Shown in pieces: positions 22,897 through 37,800 of a stretch of 64,000 nucleotides of DNA. This DNA comes from Mytilisepta virgata. Taxonomy: Eukaryota; Mollusca; Bivalvia; Mytilida; Mytilidae. Below the pieces are notes generated by a model. The model saw nothing but the letters and a program-made list of their open reading frames with translations, was not told the DNA's origin and searched no databases. The translations under genes and the position numbers were made by a program. Where the stretch lies: NCBI GenBank assembly GCA_028015205.1, contig JAPWFG010000020.1, positions 682,001-746,000 of the forward strand, given 5' to 3'. The stretch's first letter is position 1. Each line of letters begins with the position of its first letter.

Positions 22897-25800
22897 AATT
22901 AAGTCTCATCTTCCTCCAAGTGAAAAAAAATACAGATGAGGTACTATATAAAAAAGAAGGCAGCTCTAAAAATTGGAGTTGTTGTAGTTGCCATGATTTT
23001 TATATTGCCTTTTTTGATAAGCAAACTGGAAAGGAGCAGCAGTGAAAGTGAGGCCCTTATTAGGCGGAAGAAAAAAGTAAGTTGTACATATTTTTAGGTA
23101 TTCTGTTAAAAAGAGGAATTAGAATTGAATATGGTTAGATTGTCTGTTTTCCTTATATGATGTCCAATTTCCCATAATATTTCAAAGATTTGATAAATTA
23201 TCATTAACCTACTATATTTCTGTCATAGTCAAAATTGAGTGCCGTTGTTTTTAATATCAAAATACTTTTTGCAGCTCTTGTAGTTAGAATAACACTCAAA
23301 TTTTCATCCACAAAAGTGGAGGAGAATTTTGCAAGTGGTTGGGTAGATTTGCTCAAAAATTCTTATACATAACAAAATTAAATTAGATATGAAACTATTT
23401 TTCAAACATTTAAAAGCACTGTAAAGTAACATATTAAAAGGAATTAAAAAACTATTTACTAGTTGAATTAAATCATGCTCTCTTTTCATTTCAACATAAG
23501 TGTTAAAGGAAAATTTTGGTGCACTAAAATCATTAAAAAATTACGACATAATTTTACAGATATTTACAGATAAAGATATACAAGTACATATGAAAGAGGA
23601 ACCTTTAAAAAATGTAGTAGAAAACCCAATGGATGTAAAAGATTTAAAACCTCCAGAACCTCAGAAAAAATATGGTCCTACGGCTGTTCTGAAGCCTGGA
23701 GTTCTGGGCAACTTTGAACCAAAAGAAAGACCTCCAAGAAATGGTCCAGGTAGTACAAATTTGTAGGGAAGATTTTTCAGTAAATTAAGACCACAATATT
23801 TCTATTCATTTATATTGTTAAGTGTGCCCTTTTACTGTCCAACTTCACAGCAAAATTGAATATCGGACACCAAAATTAATAACATTAATGAAAATGTAAC
23901 TCTATGGGATTTGTTCCATTAAGTAAATATGGGACCTGGCTTAGGACAGATACACATAGAATGTTAGAGGGTTAAACATAACAATAAGTATTCACCACCC
24001 ATACCCCTATGTCCAAATTCTGGGTCAAGGCTAAATAAAAATAATAAAAATCAGTCATATTAATAAGTGCAGTGGACTTTTGTTGTCTCGAAGTCCTTTG
24101 GACTGCAAAAGAAAACTTGAGATCGACGAAATTCGACTGAAGAGTAGCTGACAAATTTTCCTAGTTACAGTTGGGAGGTAATTTACTACTTCCGGTAAAT
24201 CTGCCGAATTAAAACTATAGTTTACACCTACTATCGAGACCTCAATTTATTTATTCATGTTCAGATACTTAAATAATTAATGTGAATGTTCTTTGTGTAA
24301 CATTTATATAATTAATGTGTAATGTAAATGTACTTTTCGTTTAGTAGAGAGACAGTATCCAAACTGCAGCTATGAGAGCCTTAGCTAGTTTTACAATTAC
24401 ATTTGTAAAATGGGCATATTCTGACCCTGCTTTCTAGATTATATACTGTCCACTCTCATTTTCAGTTCTAGCAAGCGGTCACCTTGTTGGTAATCATACT
24501 GTATTGGTTTTTATAGTGTGTTTTATACACCAGAGTGTCAGGATAGATAAGGGGGAGGTTTGGGTACCCATAAAACCGGTTTAACCCCACTACTATTTAG
24601 TGTCTATACAAAGTCAGACTATCCTGACTCTCTGATGTGTTCATGTTTGTGTTTTGTACTCTTTGATGTTAATATTTTGTTCGACATTCTATTAGTTGGG
24701 TTGCTTTGATTGATTGGTATGTCATTGTTGGCCTTTCCTGTTATCCATTTTGTTGTTTATTTGGGTAACATTATATATATATTTTGAATGATAAAGAGTT
24801 GAAGACAAATTTATTACAATATATAAAAAGATTTGACAGTCCATTGTCATAAGCTGTAATGTAGACATCAAGTGCAAGGCCACAAACAAATGATTATTTT
24901 GATTATAAACCTTTGTAGATAATTTGAGACTAATTAATCTACTCAGGGTGAATTAAATACTGTGGATTCATTAATATTCGTTGTATACCAATTTTCGTGG
25001 TTTTCGTGGGTCCCAGTAAACCACGAATTTAAATATCCAACAAAAAATAATATTTTTACTCTTGTTTAAATGCACTGAAATTTGAAACCAAGGAGTTTTG
25101 AACAATTGCGTTTTTACAGCATGTACTTGAATTCTGACATATGACTTAGCTGTATCCACACAGGACACAGTGTTTCATGTAATTTTGTCTTTTGTAACAT
25201 ATAAACGCTCAAACAATTTACTTTAAAAAGATTTTGACTCTGTAAATTGTTCCGGAATTCACTTCCGGTTTTTTTTATTCAAACATTCAAGAAAAATCTT
25301 AATCCTAAGTAGACCTAAACAATACAGACTTTCTCATAAATTACAGTAAAAACATCTTGTCAAAAGATAATAAAGCAGAAATTATTGACCGTAATCGGAT
25401 TAAAAATATGTATGTATATGCCCCGAGGTATTTGGTGACAAGTGATTGCAATTTTGTCAATATATATTTCACACCTGTTTAACCTAATAAGTAAATAATT
25501 ACGGATTTTGTTAATCTTGTTAAATTCATGACAAGCTTTAATTGTTCTGTTACAAATTTAAAGAATCTGTTTGTCAGACTTTTGTTTAATGAGCGCTTTA
25601 AATCAATACTTTACTGTACAATATCAAGTCTGATCGGCACGTTTTGTCGCAGTATTTCAACAACTTTTTATATTTTTTTCTAAGCCAGCAATCCACGAAT
25701 TTAGGTATCCCATGAAATGCATTTTTTCCTCTATCCACGAAAATTGGTATCCATGAAAATAAATGAATCCACAGTATAAATCAAAATTTTCAGATTGTCA

Positions 25801-28800
25801 GTTACTGCAAATAAAACTTACCTGTGTAGAAAATTAATCTGCAAGGTGATGTTTTGACAGATGTGGAATAGATACTTCAACATAATGAATAAAATTTTGT
25901 TGTTTTTTTAAATCTGGGATTGAAAATTTAGTTTGAGATAAAAGAAAATTCGACTAAACAGGAGTCAAATTACATATATGTGCACTGTAAAACATTTTCG
26001 ACCATATTAAAAATTTGACTCAAGCGAGTTTGAGTCAACTGTACTTTATTCTGTAAGTTTGGTATAATAACAAAAATATTTCATAAAACTGACAAACATT
26101 ATAAAAGTACCATACTTAGAATACCTGTTGAACCATTTTAAAAACATTTTTTATATCATTTTGTTTAGAATAGTAAATTATTTACAGGTGAAGGTGGTCA
26201 GGCTGTATATACAAGTATGGAGGAGAAGATAAAAGCTGATCAGTCAGTTAGAGAATATGGATTTAACATGGTAAACAGTGATAAAATAGCTATGGACAGA
26301 GCTATACCAGATACTAGACTAGATGAGTTAGTACTTGTAAATTGAAATATGACATTTTGTTTAAAGATATACTCCTGTGTGTTTTTGTTTTTAGAATTAT
26401 ACAATTACATGACAGATTGGTGATAAAACATAACAATGTATTAGTAGATAATATGCACCCCTTTTTGGGCCCTCAAATCCAGGGAAAAAGCTTACTTCTA
26501 CTCTATAATGCACAGGGACATTTTTGCTATGAAGTCCAAGTTGTGGTTGTCATGAAATCAACATTTTTTTGAGAGTCTTTCTATATCTTTTATCAATATT
26601 TTTATGCAATTTAAAGTAAAAGATATTAGTTTAGGAAAACTCCAAAGACTCAGAAATAAACTATGAATTGTTAATTTTTCAAATTGAATGTGGAACGACA
26701 TACTACGCAGCCCTTTGTCAGATTTATTTCAAAGGATAAAAAAGTGCATATAATGCACAACGAATACTGTACTTTAACAAAAAATTTGAATGAGACAAAA
26801 TGTAAAAAAGTAAATGTTAAGCTGATGAAATATTTTTGAGGATCTCTTTATTTACATTTAGTCTTTAAAAGCTTAATATGACAACATTACATTACCTGTA
26901 GAATTTAACATCATACCATAGAAATATAATAGGTGTTATCAAAGGAAATGATTACCTACTGAAAAAAAGGACAAATCTAAATTAATATGACACAGAAATC
27001 ATACTGGTATATGAAATTAATTTCATTTTTTTGATGAAAAGTAAAATGTTGTTTGTAAACAGATTTAATTTTATCATCTTTGAAGTAAGATTTTTATCAA
27101 TTATAATTTAGATGTAAATATTGGCACTATCCAGAAGATCTACCCACAGCTAGTGTTATCCTGGTATTCCATAATGAAGGATTTTCAACGTTAGTTAGAA
27201 CTGTACACAGTGTTATCAACACTTCTCCGCCACATTTACTTCATGAAATTGTCATGGTTGATGATTTCAGCGACAAAGGTCAGTGCACGTTAAAATTATA
27301 GTTTCTTGGTCATTGTTTCTTGGTAGTCATGTGACAAGAAAAGCTTTCTATTAACAGAAAGTCCATATCACATCATAAACATACCGCCTTTAGTTGAGGG
27401 TGTTATGGTAGATTACGAGGAAGAAATATAATGCTCTGAAAAAAAAATATCCTGAGACAAAGTGATATTTTATTTTGTGCAAGATGATATTGAAATACTG
27501 CAGAGTCATTGCAAAATATCGAATGCATTTTAGCCAATGACATCAATATTTCTGCATAAAGTAAAATAAATTATAACGCTCAAACCATATAAGCCGCTTG
27601 ACTATATCTCTCTGGTTAATATTGGATGTGATATGAAAAAAAAGAAATTTGATAAATTCTATTAAAATCCTTTAGTTCTTTTACTGCAGAAACACTTATT
27701 GTTCAAAGCATAGCCATGATAATGTTTAGCTATGGTGACAACTTAAAATTAAATTCCAATGGAATTTCTTGCATGCACAGAAGTTTGCATTTATTTTGTT
27801 AGGATTTATATTTTGAATTGTTTTAACTACCAGTAGTAGATTTCTGTATCTACAGTATTTTATTTGAACTCTTTATGGTAATGCTGCCTACCATGTTTAT
27901 ATATGTACGGTTCAGTACTTTAGATTAGTTGGTTTAGTTTTGAGATGGACATCTTGTTTAGAAAACACATTGTACTGACATTTTATTTTTGTTTTTCAGA
28001 ACATTTAAAAGATAGACTTGAGAAGTATATAAAACAGTTCAATGGAAAAGTGAAGTTGTACAGAAATAAAGAAAGAATGGGATTGATTGGTACACGTACT
28101 AGAGGGGCAGAGCTCTCGACAGGAGATGTCATTGTGTTTCTTGACGCCCATTGTGAATGTAATAAAAATTGGTTGGTGCCATTATTAGCTAGAATCAGAT
28201 ATGATAGGTACGTACTTATAGATAGTTTATAAATATGATGTGACAATTTGCTAAATATAGAAATAATTGTTCTTAAACAGAGAATATACCACAGTATGTT
28301 AATTCACGGGGTCATTAACGTAATATAATCATTCAAAAAAATTTCAAGGGTGAGACTTTTCTAACATTAGATTTTGAAAATTAAAATAGTCTTGGAAATT
28401 CATAAGTGAGATATATATAATAAATTATTAGACATAAGATGACAATTTTCTTTGTGAGATGTCACATGTATGATGAATATTGCTACATTCATCTTAACAC
28501 TAATTAATTAATTCATATTTCACCAATTAAAGAGACTCTTTCAGGGGATTTATGAACACTTGCAAACAAGATATTAAAATGTCTTTCACAATGAATGAAA
28601 AACAAAACACTGGTCTGCATGTACCTTTATTTTAAATTTGCATGAAACACAGTGACTAAAAATTATATGCACAAAAAACTTGAAACAAAAATAAAAATAT
28701 GTTGCATAAAAGTAACCACCCTCATTATATCCACTTGTGCTTGTGAATATTGAGATGATAACAGTATTTGAAACACTGGGTATATATTAACATATTTAAT

Positions 28801-31800
28801 ACTATAGATTCATTCATTAATTTTGGGGGTACCAAATTGGTTTTCATGGGTGCTATTTGTAACCATAACTTTAAATATTCAACATAATGTACATGTTTTA
28901 TATAAGGTGTTTTTTTCCAGAAAGTTCCAAATCATAAAATTGATTATCCTTTAAAAATAAATTTTCTGTAAACCAAAAAAAAACTGTTACTAGGAAAATA
29001 ATTGAATTCCTATTATATAGGTTTACTTTTAGAAAAATCTTCACTTTTTATATATTGTAGAACAATAATGGCAGTACCAACAATCGATGGTATTGATTGG
29101 GATAATTTTGGATATCATCCAGTGTACAGTACTGTTCACCATAGAGGAATATTTGAATGGGGATTCCTGTACAAGGAGAGTCAAGTCCCAAAACAGGAGT
29201 TAGATAGGCGACAACATAACAGTGAGCCTTATAAGTAAGTAAAAGTTAGATCATACTTTTGGAACCACTGAAGTGGTGTTCTGCATAGCTAATTTATAGG
29301 GCAGGTGAAGAAGTTTACAACATAAGTTTTATTTCGATAAAATCATTTATATAAATACCTTTAAAACCACACAATGTCTAATATAAAGTAAACTTCTGCC
29401 AAATTATGAATGATATTTTTTTAGCTCACAAGGCCAAAGGCCATGTGAGATTTTGCCATCACTTGGCATCCGTCGTCCGTTGTAAACTTTTCACATTCTC
29501 ATCTTCTCCTCTGAAGCCACTGGGCCAAATGGAATTAAACTTTACAGGAAGCATCTATGTAAGGTTCTTTATGAAGATTGCTAGTTTTGTCCCGATCGGA
29601 CACCGAACATGGCCACCATTGGAAATTGTTGTTTCTGATTGGCTGAGTTTTCAAAAACCGTCTCCTGAAACTGCTTGCCAAATGGAACAAAACTTGACAG
29701 GAAGCATATATGGGGGGTCCTTTACAAAGTTTCCTCATTTTGTCCTGATCGGGCAACAAACATGGCCACTATGGAAAATTCTTGTTTTTCATTGGTTGAT
29801 TAAAAAAAAAGATTTTCTGTGGAAAAACTGGGCTAAATGGAACGAAACTTGACAGGAAACATCCATGGGAGGTCATTTATAAAGATTGCTCATTTCGCCT
29901 CGATTGGACAACAAACACGGCCTCCATGGGCAATTGTTGTTTCTGATTGGCTGAGTTTTCAAAAATCTTCTCCTCTGAAACTGCTAGGCCAAATGGAACA
30001 AAACTTGACAGGAAGCATATATGGGGGTCCTTTATAAAGTTTCCTCATTTCATTCCGATCAGACTACAAATATGTCCGTAATGGGCAGTTCTTGTTTCTG
30101 ATTGGGTGATATAAAAAAATCTTCTCCTCTGAAATCGCTTGTCCAAATGAAACGAAACTTGACAGGAAGCATCTGTGGGAGGTTTTTTACAAACTTTCCT
30201 CATTTTGTCATGATCAGGCAACAAACATGGCCACTTTGGAAAATTCTTCTTTCTCATTCGTTGGTTAAAAAAAAATCATATCTGTGGAACTTTTTGACCA
30301 AATGGAACGAAACTTGACAGGAAGCATCTATGGGAGGTTCTTTACAAAGTTTCCTCATTTTGTCATGATTGGACTACAAATATGGCCACCATGGACAGTT
30401 CTTGTTTCTGATTGGCTGGTATAAAAAACTCAAATTAGGACCCTATGTGGAATTCATTTAAAAATCTTCTTGTCTGAACCAACTCTGCCAATTGGAACAA
30501 GACCTGGCAGCAATGGTCCTTAGATGGTACTCTTTCAAAATTTTGTCCAATGACCTGGACTGTCAACCAAGATTGCTGCTTCAGCCATACATAGTTTAAC
30601 ATAGAATCCTATGGGAAAATTCATTAAAAAATCTTCTTGTCTGAATCTGAGCCAATTGGAACCAGACTTGGCAGTAATGGTCCTTAGATGGTCCTCTGTC
30701 AGAATTGTGTCCAAGATGGCTGCCACAGCTGAACTTAGTTTAACATAGGAAACTATGGAAAAATTCATTAAATAATCTTCTTGTCTGAAACCACTGAGCC
30801 AATTGGAACAAGACTTGGCAGCAATGTTCCTTAGATGGTCCTCTTTCAGAAATATGTCCGATGACCTCGACTGTCAACCAAGATGGCCGCCACAGCCAAA
30901 CATAGTTTAACATTGGACCCTATGTTGAATTCATTAAAAAAAATGTTTTAATCTACGGAGCTAATTGGAACCAAAGTTAGCAGCAATGAACTTTAGATGG
31001 TCCTCTTTCAGAATTATATCAATCAACATGGCGACTAAAGCTTAACTTAAAGCTTAGTTTAATATAGGACCCAATGGGAAAATTTAATTTACAGATCAGC
31101 ATACCTTAAACTTGGCCATTTGGAACTACTGGCAGCAATGGTCCTCTTTTAGAAATGTGTTTGATAACCTTGAATATCAACTAAAATGGCCACAACAGCA
31201 TAACTTTGTTTAACATTGTACCTGATCGGAAAAACAGCCAAACAAACTGCTACACTTAAATTTTCAGTCCTGCTGAAGGTGCAAAAGTTAAATCCAGGTG
31301 AGCGATACAGGCTCTTGAGAGCCTTTAGTTTCTTTATTGATATTTTCCATATTTGTGAAAATGAACATTTTATATGAAATACGAAATATTTTATTAAAGA
31401 AAGCTCAATTATGAACATAAATCAATAATAGCATAGATACAACAAAGAATAACATTTAAACAATCTCACTACAATTAATACAAAACAAGTATCAAAATAT
31501 TGTGTTCCAAGGGGAGTAACTCTAGTATATATAGATATAAAATCAGTTAATTACTAGATATACATGTAAAAATTTCACACTTTTGCTCTAAGTAAAAAAC
31601 ACATGTTAAGGTACTTAGCTATACTTCTGAATACATCAGTGTCTTCATTACTTAACAACCACATAAACTGAGAATTAATATTTTTAGTATTAGTAATGTT
31701 GTTATTTAAACAGTTGTACACTAACTCCTTCCTTAAATGAGAAAATTGTGAACATTTTAATAGAAAATGTAACTCATCTTCCACTGAATTTATATTACAG

Positions 31801-34800
31801 CTCTTACAAATCCTGTTAGCTATGGGAGTTTTTGGTATAGTGTAGCTACCAATTTCAATATGAAGTTTATGACTGCTGGTTCTGAACCTTGTCATACTTA
31901 CTCTATCATTATCACTATTTACAATAGATAAATATTTTTCAAATTTAAAAATATTCTTAAATAATCTATATGTTCTCAATTTATCACTAGTTTGTAGTCG
32001 CTGAGACCACTGTTTTTCAAATTTACACTGTAGACACTTTCTTACTACTAACAAACAATTGTTTTTAATAGATTTTGGATTCTTATAAAAGTGTGACAAT
32101 CCACATTCATTCAAAATACATTTAATACCACTAAGCCAACATTGTTGGTTATTATCTATCATGGTAATATTTTCAGCTAATGCTTCCGACAGTAAAGCAT
32201 CTTTAGGTTTATCATTATACAATCTAATCCAGTACTTAACGATTGACATAATAATATCAATATATAATGGAAAACGGCCTAGCTCACCATACAATGCCAG
32301 TTTACATGTTTTTCTATTTACTTTCAGCAAATATCTGCACATATTGAGATTTATCTTTTCAATTGGTACAGTATTAAAAAACTGGTTGAATATATTTTCA
32401 CTGTTATATTTATTACATTTTCTGGTGTCAAATATGTCCAGAATTTTGGAAGCATACAGTACAACTGGTTTCACAGTATGATCAAATATAAATGTAAAAT
32501 TTTGAATGTTACGAGGAGTATTTTTAAATATATAAGTCAATTTAAAAAAAGCCTTCTGGCCTGTTGAATTTAGGTCATTGAGGACACGTTTAAAACTCCC
32601 ATTCAAACTAAATAGAACACCCAAATATTTATATTGATAAACAGACTCAATACTCTTCTTGTCGTTTATAAAAAACTTTTTAGATATCATCCGTCTGCTT
32701 TTATTAAATATCATCACTTTAGATTTATCATAATTTATTTCAAGCCCCTAATTTTCACAAAAGTAATAAACCTTGTTCATACAATTCTGTAACCCTTCAG
32801 CTGATTCTGATACAAGAAGTAAATCATCTGCATACAATAAACTATTTAGTAACTGTGATACCGGACAACATGAAGCATCAAATAACTTAGTAATATCATT
32901 AAGGAATACATTAAAAAGGCTTGGCTAAGATTGTCCCCCTGGAACACACCAACACTAGATGAAAAAACCTCTGAGAGTGGTTTTTATATTCTGTTAACAG
33001 TATTTGAGAATAAGACTTTCCTGTTAAAATACGCTGTTGGTGATCTCCCTCTGTAGAAACTGTTTTAAGTTCGACAAATATGATTTTAAAACTATAATTT
33101 CAGGGGAGTACTTGGCTTTACAGATATGACATTGCATAGCAATAATGAGTAAAAACAATTTTTAACAACATTCCAGATGGATTAGTTTATCAGAAACAAC
33201 CTAATTTGATTATTTCTGAAATTCATATAATACATATATACAAATCAACAGAATTAAGAATTATTTTTGAAAGTTCACTGCTCATAAAGGAAATTAATTC
33301 CTTGAAATTAAGTTTCACAGTCAGATTTGTGAAGGTAGTAAAATGTTTTTAACTTACTGTTTTTTTTTACAGATCACCTACACATGCAGGAGGATTATTT
33401 GCCATGGACAGAAAATATTTCTTTGAGATGGGTGCATATGATCCTGGATTGAAGATATGGGGTGGAGAAAATTTTGAATTATCATTTAAGGTTGGAAAAT
33501 TTTAAGGATTATTGCATTTAAATCTTCATCCTGCAGGAAATGCCATTTTATTCTGTCAGTCCTTGGGTGATTTCATTACCATCAGGGATAGGCCTGTTTG
33601 AAAATGAAATTCCATTGGGGTGTTGAAAGAATTCAGTTCTAAGTGGCTAAAATTTGAAATTCCATTGGTGATCTTTGTAACCTTTTTAGGTCAGGTGAGG
33701 TATTGTCATCACTTTGCATCCGTCGTCGTCATCATTGTCGTCTGTAAACTTTTCACATTTTAATCTTCTTCTCTGAAACCACTTGGAACAAAACTTGGCA
33801 GGAATGTTCATTGTGTGATACTTTACAAAGTTTGAGTTTTTGGTGTTGATCGGAAATTCAACATGGATGCCAGGGCCAATAATGCTTTCTGATTGGCTGA
33901 AATTTCAGAAATCTTCTGTGAAACCGCTTTGCAGATTGAATATGTGGGAATGATCCTTAGATGGTCCTCTACTAATTTTGAGTTTTTGGTGCCACCAAAT
34001 TAAAGATGGTTGCCGCTGTGGAACATAGTTTAACAGAAAATCCTATGGGAAATACATACAAACAGCTTCTTCTCAGAAACTGTTTCATACATTTAAACTA
34101 AATCATGCACGAATGATACTTGGGTGGTCCTCTACTAATTTTGAGTTTTTGGTGCTGATCCGAAATCCAAGCTTGCCACCGTGGAACATTGTTTAACGTA
34201 GAACCCTATGGGAAATACATACAAACAGCTTCTCAGAAACCGTCTCAAATATTTAAACCAAATCATGCAGGAATGTTACTAGGATGGTCCTCTACTAATT
34301 TTGAGTTTTTGGTGCCAATCTGAAATCCAAGATGGCCACCGCTGTGAAGCATTTTTTTTACATAGAACCTGAGGGAAGTAGATCCAAAACATCTTCTCAG
34401 AAACTGTTTCACACATTTAAACCAAATTAGGCACAAATGATACTAGGGTGGTCCTCTACTGATTTAGGGTTTTTGGTGCCAATCTGAAATCCAAGATGGC
34501 CACCACTGCATCACATAGTTTAACATAGAACAATATGGGAAATACAAACAGTTTTTCTTGGAAGCCATTCCACAGATTTAGACCAAATCGTACACAAATA
34601 ATACTAGGGTGGTTATCTTCTACTTTTGAGTTTTTTGTGCTGATCTGAAATTCAAGATGGCCACACCACCACAGAATATTCTTTAACATTGAATATATGG
34701 GGAAAATGTTTTAAAATTCTTCCTTTTCTGAACCACTTAAGCATTTAAAAACAAAATTTGCTGGAAACCTCATTTAAGAGTCTTCTACAAAATTTATTTT

Positions 34801-37800
34801 TGATATATCGGGTGAGAGATACAGGCTCTTGAGAACCTCTGGTTTCACAATTCTCTTGGTGGTACGGGGTTTAAATAATTGTTTTCCATAGTTGGGGGTC
34901 TAAAATTACTGGATTTAGATTTGAATCGATGGCCTTAGCAATTACACATAGTTTTATAATTTCTAAAATTGTTAATCATATTATGATAAAAATAAACTAA
35001 ATATGAAAAATATGGATCTGTTTTCAGGTTCTATAATTAAATGTCTTATCTCATAATACTGACTTCAAATTGACTTAAAATTATGAGTGCAAAAAACTGT
35101 AATTTAATTATTTTATAATAAATCATAGCAATTGTTTACATTTGTATGTATTTTAAACAAATATTTCTGTTAATATTTAATTATAAACCAAAGATTGTTG
35201 GAATATAAATACAGGATAGAAAATATGACTGATTTGAATTTGATAAATTACAGATATGGCAATGTGGTGGTAGTATTGAGTGGGTTCCCTGTTCTAGAGT
35301 TGGCCATGTTTACAGAAACCATATGCCATATGGATTTGGTAAACTTGATGTTAAAATTCCAGTTATTCAACTGGTATGTCTTTTAATAATGTTCTACAGC
35401 ATAAAGGTATATATAATTGATGACATTTTTTGGATCAAAAATTATCTCAATGACATAATCGCATGAATTGTCTTATTTGATTTGTGCTTATTAACTGTAG
35501 ATAACTGTAAGTAGATATAGAGAAATTCATAATATGAAAAATAGTATATATACCGGGTATTTTAAAACTTATAATTGTTTATAAGAATTTCATCTCAATG
35601 ACATTGTATCCTGTAAAAATTCACTTATTTGAAGCAAATCATACACATTTTGTTTTTAAGTCATTCAAATTCAATTTCACCACTGCACTTATACTGTATC
35701 AAGGCCTCTAATATTTATTTGTGGAGGAAGGTAGACTACAGTGATGGAACACTGGAAAATTGGACGTCTTTTATTCAGGATTCAGGAATTAAAAACACAT
35801 TGCTACAAGCAAGAGTAATAGTCAAAACCTCCAGTCACTATAAAAAATTTATATACTAATGTGTAATGAATAATGCTCTTGTGAATATGAACATGTTTTT
35901 TCTTAAGAATTATATGAGAGTGATAGAGGTTTGGTTAGAAGATGAATTTAAAGAGTATTTCTACACCCGAGAGCCAGCAGTGAGGGGATATCCAATAGGA
36001 GATATATCTCAGCAGCTTAAGTTTAAAAAAGAACACAACTGCAAAAATTTTAAATGGTTCATGGAGAATGTGGCTTATGAAGTATATGAGAAATTTCCTC
36101 CTCTACCTCCTAATAAAGCATGGGGAGAGGTAAGATTACAGATTTGTACTTGACTTATAATATGGAAATGTAAGGATATCGGGTAATCATCAGTGAGACC
36201 TCATTCCATCAGATTAAACACTTAAAGAGATCGATTACATGTACATACTAAGGGTTGTTGTTTATTTTTCAACACAAACATGACAAAGCACATCAAGCAC
36301 TAAATTGCCCAAAAAACAATAGTTACAAAGACTCATTTTATCCTGCAATCAAGCCATTTCCGGTCCAATAACAATGACCTAATAAAGTCTGCTGGTACTT
36401 GTTTACATACATGTAGAGCATGGGTAGCATAGTACATGTACCAGATTACAACATGGCATTTTCACTGCAGCTGGATATCAACTTAAAATATCATTTTAAA
36501 GCATTTTATCCATCTTACAGGGATCTTACAATTTCATGATTGCAGGATAAACACAATACAAAGTCATTGTCAGAAAATATAAAATCTATTTGGGCTTGCT
36601 TCAAAACTTGGGGAAAAGGCTTGCTAAATCTCTAATTTTCTCTTGTTTCTGATATCTGAAATAAATTTTATATATTTTCCCACAAAAAAAAGACTATGTA
36701 TTGTATATAAATACAACCACAAATCTTAAATAATAATAAATATTAAACAATTAATACCAGTGGACATAACAAAACCACTTACAATACAGGGTCCTGATTT
36801 TGGACAGGCAACCATTAAGTGCATATCAGGACGAGAACATGTTGATATGATATGAGTATGAATCCTGCTTTATACTAAATGGACACACTAAAGGATTTTT
36901 TAAGGTCCCCAGGAAGTCATATCACCTCTCTTGGGCACATTATACTGACTCTGAACCAACCAGTCATTAGCTCTTACTCCTAGATGACGTGTGCTTGGCG
37001 GAAAAGCAGCAAATACCCATCTAATGTCTTTGGTTTGACCAGCCCAGGGATCGAGCCCGCGACCTTCCACACTCGAGATAAGCATGCTACCACAAGACCA
37101 CCAAGGCAGTTAGTTTAACATAGGACCATATTCAAAAATTCATATAAAAATCTTCTTGTCTGAAACCACTTGGTCAATTGGAAGCAGACTTGGCAGCAAT
37201 GGTCCCCTTTCAAAATTGTGTTTGATGACTTTGACTATCGACCAAGATGGTTGCCACAGCCAAACTTAGTTTAAAATAGGACCCTATTGGAAAGTTCAAT
37301 TAAAATCCTTTTGTCTGAAAACACTTTTCCAATTGGATTCAGAATTGGCAGCAATATTCCTTAAATGTTCCTCTCTCAGAATTATGTCAAATAATCCAGA
37401 TTGTAGAATTACTGCCAATCTTAGTTTAACATAAATCCTTACCAAGTTGGCAGCAATGGTCTTTAGGTGGTCCTCTATCAGACGCGTGTCTGATAACATG
37501 AAATGCTAACCAATATGGCCACTACAGCATATCTACTTTTAAGATGGGACTATATTTTGAAATCCAGTGTAAACGTCCTATTTTGAAACCACAGAGGAAT
37601 CTAAGTTGGCAGCTATGGTCCTTAGGTGCTTTTATGACCATAGATTGTCAAATTGAATCCAGGTGAGCATTTCAGGCTCCTTGAAGCTTCTAGTTATATA
37701 TTCTAGTCTATTTTATTTCAAGTCAAACATTTGCAGTCTGTATGATAATCTTAGATTTTTTTTCTTCCAACACTAAAAATCACACAGGATTTATTGAGAT

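Noticed and set aside
31575..32717. 380-codon frame as a novel host gene
   Set aside because: It has post-reverse-transcriptase YLG, zinc-knuckle and upstream YADD motifs of non-LTR retrotransposons.
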